Positions 59,420 through 64,000 of a stretch of DNA of 64,000 bases are shown here, in pieces. Position 1 is the stretch's first letter; each line of letters starts with the position of its first letter. The notes below the pieces were generated by a model. It worked only from the letters and a program-made list of their open reading frames with translations. It searched no databases and had not been told where the DNA came from. Source of the stretch: Rotaria socialis (taxonomy: Eukaryota; Rotifera; Eurotatoria; Philodinida; Philodinidae); contig CAJNYU010000888.1 of the NCBI GenBank assembly GCA_905331475.1, positions 1 through 64,000 on the forward strand, given 5' to 3'. The translations under genes and the position numbers were made by a program.

Positions 59420-62400
59420 TTACTTTTTACTATACCTACCATAAGTATAATGCTTTCCATTTTTTATTATTTTCCCATCTTTATCTGCTGGATGCCAATG
59501 AGCTGGCTCCTTTTTCTCGTAATTCACACCGTGATGTACCGGCCGATTTCCTTTACCATCCTTTTGTGCAGCTTCCATCGCTCCCTTTCTACTATTAAAT
59601 GGAATAGAATGTATTTTAGGGTCTCCACTTGGACCTGCTCCACGCCCAATTACATGACTTTTCGATTTTATATTACCATTTTGATCAGCTAAAAGAATCA
59701 GAAAAAGTTTTTTTTTGTTGTGGATCAATTCCTTGCTACATTATCATTGGTCTAGATTTTTCAAGACTTAGCAGGAGAAAATAGTTGGCACAATATAATC
59801 TGATTCTGCAATCCGGTATTTTAGTATTTTAAACTCATTATTAGATTTTTCGTGCTCCTGCGAAAAAAACTTACCAACCGCTCAACAACGGTGAAATCGT
59901 TTGCTATTTTAAGAGAAGAATAGCTTACAATGGCCCAATGCAGAGCAACTTACTTGTTTGACAATTTTTGTTTGAATCTCCAGATTTTTCCACGTTGCTT
60001 GCACTTCTTTTACTTTTAATGTCATTCGACTTTTTTGATAATTTAGCAACATTCTCAGTTGTTTTTGATTTTTTCGATTTTTCTGATTCATCCTTTACAC
60101 CAGTTCTTCCTTTAGGGTTTGGAGTTAGCATGACACCTCCATACACTTTCATACTTAAATCCGACGAAAACGCTGCTGGTACCCAGAAACATTGTGTCGT
60201 ATCGTTATTCAGTCGTTGTTCATCATCATGATCTTCATCATCATAATGCAAGCTAAATTTCTCAATGGTAAATTTTAATTTTGCTTTACATTGAATCAGT
60301 GATTGTTTAACAAATGTTACCAATGCCGTGTGTTGACCATGTCTTAACCAATCGAGTAGGTATGGTTTAAGATTACTTTTCTTACAAAAGAAATTCTTGC
60401 ATATATTATTCGATATAGCATTTAGAATCTTTTCATCTGCCTCTACTGATCCGGTAGGATAGTCACCAATTTTGTTCTTAACTTCGGCTAGATAGGTTTC
60501 AAATGTTGCATCGTTTTCAATTTGTGCAGCCAGATCACACTGACTTTCATAACGAGACTGAATGATACGTGATAGAACACTTAGTTTCAGCAATTCTTTC
60601 AAACGCAATAACTCCGGAAAATATTCACCAATCTCATCGTAATATTTTGTGAAAACACGTGCAAATTCAGCTTCAGCTGACTGATCATTTTCATTATCGT
60701 CTTTATCGTCGATTAAATTACCTCTTTCATCATATCGCATTCGATGTTTCTTTACGCACATTTTTATTTTATCACTCAAATAAAATTGTGTTATATTTTC
60801 ATTGGTTCGACCAAAAAAATTTCGGTAATACGCTTGTTCGTACTCAATCTCGGACTCGGGTTGTATCCAGAAACGATGAATACTATCCGTTAAAAGTTCA
60901 GATTTTTTCATTGCAACCGACTGTAGCTCTTCACGTATGTGTACAGGCAATCGTTGCACTAAATTCTCGGAAATTGGACGCATTTCAAATGGTGTCTGTG
61001 AACAAATCTCGACACCCGTAGAAATCATTTTTAATAGATAATCTGTATGCAACAGCGTAAGTAAATAGTTTGGTATATCGACTAAACGTTTCGGTAGATA
61101 TTTCATTTCATTAAATGGATGTGAATGATATTCGACATTCGGCGGATCCAAAGTGAAATAAGCATAGCTTATGCCATTTGTTACTATATCCATAACATCA
61201 CCTGCATCGAATAGATTATGTTCATTTTTCTTAGCTTGTGCAAACATAAATTCAATGTCGCCTGTATCATTGTTAAGTGTTATGCCGATAACCTGTGAAT
61301 ATCCGGAAGGATCTAATTGTAGTCGATGTTTTGTGTCCAAGTACCATCCATCGTCCGTTCTGGGTATAATAGACCAGCACAGTAAATCTTCTACATCGTA
61401 CGTTGTCCACTGACGATCCTTTAGTAAATAGTACATACAGTAATCACGTTCATCTTCGAAATTTTCACCATCAATCCAACTTTTCCAAATACCTTCGAAA
61501 AAATAATATTGATACATCGAACTGTTAGGTGCCATTGCTTTCAAGTATTTGGATAGAAATTCATTGCCAGCACATTCCATATAGATCATATCGTGAGATG
61601 AACCAATAGTTGGCATGTGTGTAAATGGACTCACCTTAGATAATTGTAGAATATTTTTCAATAGTTCATCGAGCAGTGTCTCATGAAAATCGCTTAGTAT
61701 CGGTTGACTCCTGGCTGTTCGGTTTGAGCTCGATGATATGATTCGTTTAGCAAACAAATCAGTTGAACGCATAATTAATGTATACAACAATTTATAAGCA
61801 TACATTTGAACGTACAATGGCAAGTAATGTCTTGTAAACAGAAATATTTCCACTGATATGTCAAATATAATAGAACGATAGGCATAAACTTCTGCTAACG
61901 TACATTTCGGTTGACTAATTGCTTGAAAGAAGTATACGCACGACATTATTAAATTATTCATAAACAGTGTTCTACTGTTTGTTACAGCCATAATTAAGTC
62001 CATGTAGGAATATGCTGCTTGAACAGGGTCATTTTCGGCTAACCGCTTGAATATTGCTCGTTCATATTTTTTCAACATAATTAAACGTTCTGTTCGATTG
62101 AGAAATGTTAAGCTATTCATCATCTGTGTCGGTGGAGTTAGATCAGTTAGAGTTAATGAACATTGTTTAATATCATTCAATAATGTTCGACGTAATGTTG
62201 AATGGAAATGCGAATGATTCATGAATAGAATAAGACTATCAATGACATCATCATAGGGATGAGAAAGCAATGCATCGTGGGCACTACGCAATGATTTTTC
62301 AGCATCATTTTCGAGTTTGAATACGATCGCTTGTATTAAATAAAGTTTCGAACGATATTCTGACGGTTGAACTTCGGACAATTGCAAACGGCCGAGACAT

Positions 62401-64000
62401 TGATGAAATAATTGTTTCAATTGTTCGAGAAAATAATTACTCGGATTGAGTAGTACTTCCGTCAGTTCTCGACACGATTTGTAAGTCGAAGATTTGAGTA
62501 TTTCGAATATTTTAACATTTAACTTAGTTAAATAACATTGATTCAATTCTGTTAGATTACGTATCGATTCATTGGACAGACTTTCAAAAGGCAAAAGAAT
62601 ATGTGCTCCACCATTGATTAAACGATCAATATCGTTGGTTTCCTTGGCGAGTTTGACAAGTTCATTCAGGAGTAAAAGATGATATTTAAATAACACCGTA
62701 TCTTTGAATATATTATCGGTTTCGTACATTTTAATCGCTGATAGGATGAGTGTACACACATTTCGATTTTCCTGTTTGGACAATAGAAGACATATGCTGT
62801 AAACTGTATTGTTGCATACTGTACTGTTCTTCTTGGACAAAATCTAAATGGCAGAAAACAAATTCTCTCAGCTTTTCAATTTAGTAAAGATCAATCGTGT
62901 TTTTTCATCGAATTTAAAGTTCTGAGTATCTCATTTTCATGACTCTGACATTATTATACCTGTATACCGTTTATTCGTAGCCGTTTATACACTACAATAG
63001 AATAGAGTAATGCAATTGATAATTGTAGAGAAGATGATTGAGCTTTTCGTAAGATAATTTGATCAACTTTCGTCGATTCACAAAATAGGTAACAATTCAA
63101 TGCAATCTTAAATTTTCCGGTGTTGAAATATTGATCGCCCAATTGTTCCCAATTATAAGGATATTTCACGCCATCGAGTAGTTCATAGCCAACAGGATCA
63201 AAATTTTCAATACTACTAATAAACCATTCCGAATCGTTATTTCCATTGATATACTCAGCCATTTTATGGCATAGCAATGCTCTATAGTATTCTTTACGAT
63301 CAACATGTTGATTTTTATATTCAACCCACAACGTATATTTATATAGATGACACACAACAAGTCCGATAACAATACGGTTTACATCAGATGTTGGTGTTTT
63401 ACAAATATCAGTTAACAAATCATCTAACGAGAGTGTTATGTTATTAGATAACAATATTTTAGTTAGAAAATAAATATAACTATTAGTTGATGCCAAAATA
63501 TCAATCCGCAACACATGATACAGATACGATAATAGATGTGCTAATTTATCAAACTGTTTTCGGCCGGCTAGTTGCTCACCGATCTGAATCCATTCATTGA
63601 CTTGCATTTTACCATACAAATAGAAACAGAATATCGCAAGACTCCCATCGTATTTTGTATGAAGCAATAATTTTTCGCCTAATTCTTTCCAATTTATTCG
63701 ATTGTCTCCAGTATATTTAACATGAAGATACAACAAGTACAATAAACATGTGTCACTATCATCGGCTGACTTTTGACTTGCAATTTCAAGCACTTGTTCA
63801 GCTGTCAATTTTGCACATTCATAACATAATAAAGCATAGACTGAACTATCTTGTAGTACTGCTTGTTCTAACCAAAATCGAGCAGTTTTCTGACATAAAG
63901 TCATGCAAGTAAATGCGTACGAGTATTGTTTTTTCGCATACAATTCAATCGAATATGCCAAATAGGTATCATTACTGATTTGTGCATATGTGAAACATTG
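59420..64000 (-). CDS. Very large helical protein with His-rich C-terminal module (5' partial)
   Basis: The coding frame is open to the window edge. Exons 64000-62960, 62843-59954 and 59688-59420 join in frame for at least 1,400 residues. Most of the protein is leucine- and tyrosine-rich alpha-helix in paired helices, like TPR or similar repeats (for example DQYFNTGKFKIALNCYLFCE). Near the end comes a segment CFWVPAAFSSDLSMKVYGGV, then a Lys/Ser-rich linker of about 70 residues. The last exon is a compact 85-residue module with HVIGRGAGPSGDPKIHSIPF and HWHPADKDGKIIKNGKHYTY. That module recalls small C-terminal domains of secreted bacterial proteins, so transfer from bacteria is possible (inference). 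I do not recognise the full protein and assign no function. The introns are spliceosomal and the frame is intact. Confidence 0.7.

Overview
The window looks like nuclear DNA of a bdelloid rotifer (Adineta/Rotaria type). The evidence is AT-rich, gene-dense sequence with mostly 50-65 nt GT-AG introns; a histone H2A with a long C-terminal tail of the bdelloid kind; a DYW-class pentatricopeptide gene, known outside plants from only a few lineages including bdelloids; F-box/leucine-rich-repeat and RING/TRAF genes of rotifer style; and scattered (CCCACA)n-like tracts matching the TGTGGG telomere unit I recall for bdelloids. Species cannot be fixed from the sequence.

Layout. 0-4.4 kb holds no intact gene: a decayed coding fragment and a telomere-like hairpin. 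4.5-12.4 kb (-) is a TRPM-type cation channel with a tRNA-like gene in one intron. 12.7-13.25 kb (+) is a thioredoxin-fold protein without the CxxC pair. 14.6-15.8 kb is a Mutator-like remnant plus a tiny hAT MITE. 17.0-25.4 kb is a compact housekeeping block: EBP2 (-), RRP40 (-), KIFBP (-), BOLA1 (+), DCP1 (-, its intron holding a hAT MITE). 25.7-26.7 kb has a GC-rich foldback element and another hAT MITE containing a 72-base C run. 30.2-33.0 kb (+) is a ten-exon PPR-DYW gene. 35.3-40.1 kb (+) is an F-box gene with 22 leucine-rich repeats, one per exon, and a MITE in its first intron. 40.9-43.2 kb (-) is a Mn-type CDF transporter. 45.8-50.4 kb (-) is ANKEF1, with a Mutator-like remnant in an intron. 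51.3-53.9 kb (+) is STIP1/Hop, 55.5-56.4 kb (-) histone H2A, 57.8-59.0 kb (+) a RING/TRAF-zinc-finger protein, and 59.4 kb to the end (-) a very large helical protein, cut by the window edge, with a His-rich C-terminal module.

Functional themes. EBP2 and RRP40 act in ribosome and RNA processing, DCP1 in mRNA decay, STIP1 in Hsp70/Hsp90 client transfer, KIFBP in kinesin control, BOLA1 in mitochondrial redox/Fe-S work, and TRPM and CDF in ion transport. Nothing suggests an operon. Several neighbours are divergent (TRPM/thioredoxin-like, KIFBP/BOLA1, ANKEF1/STIP1, H2A/RING-TRAF) and may share promoter DNA.

The items most worth following are the PPR-DYW gene with an intact deaminase signature, the repeated telomere-like inverted pairs, two Mutator-like remnants that both keep only a zinc-binding module, and the large end-of-window protein.
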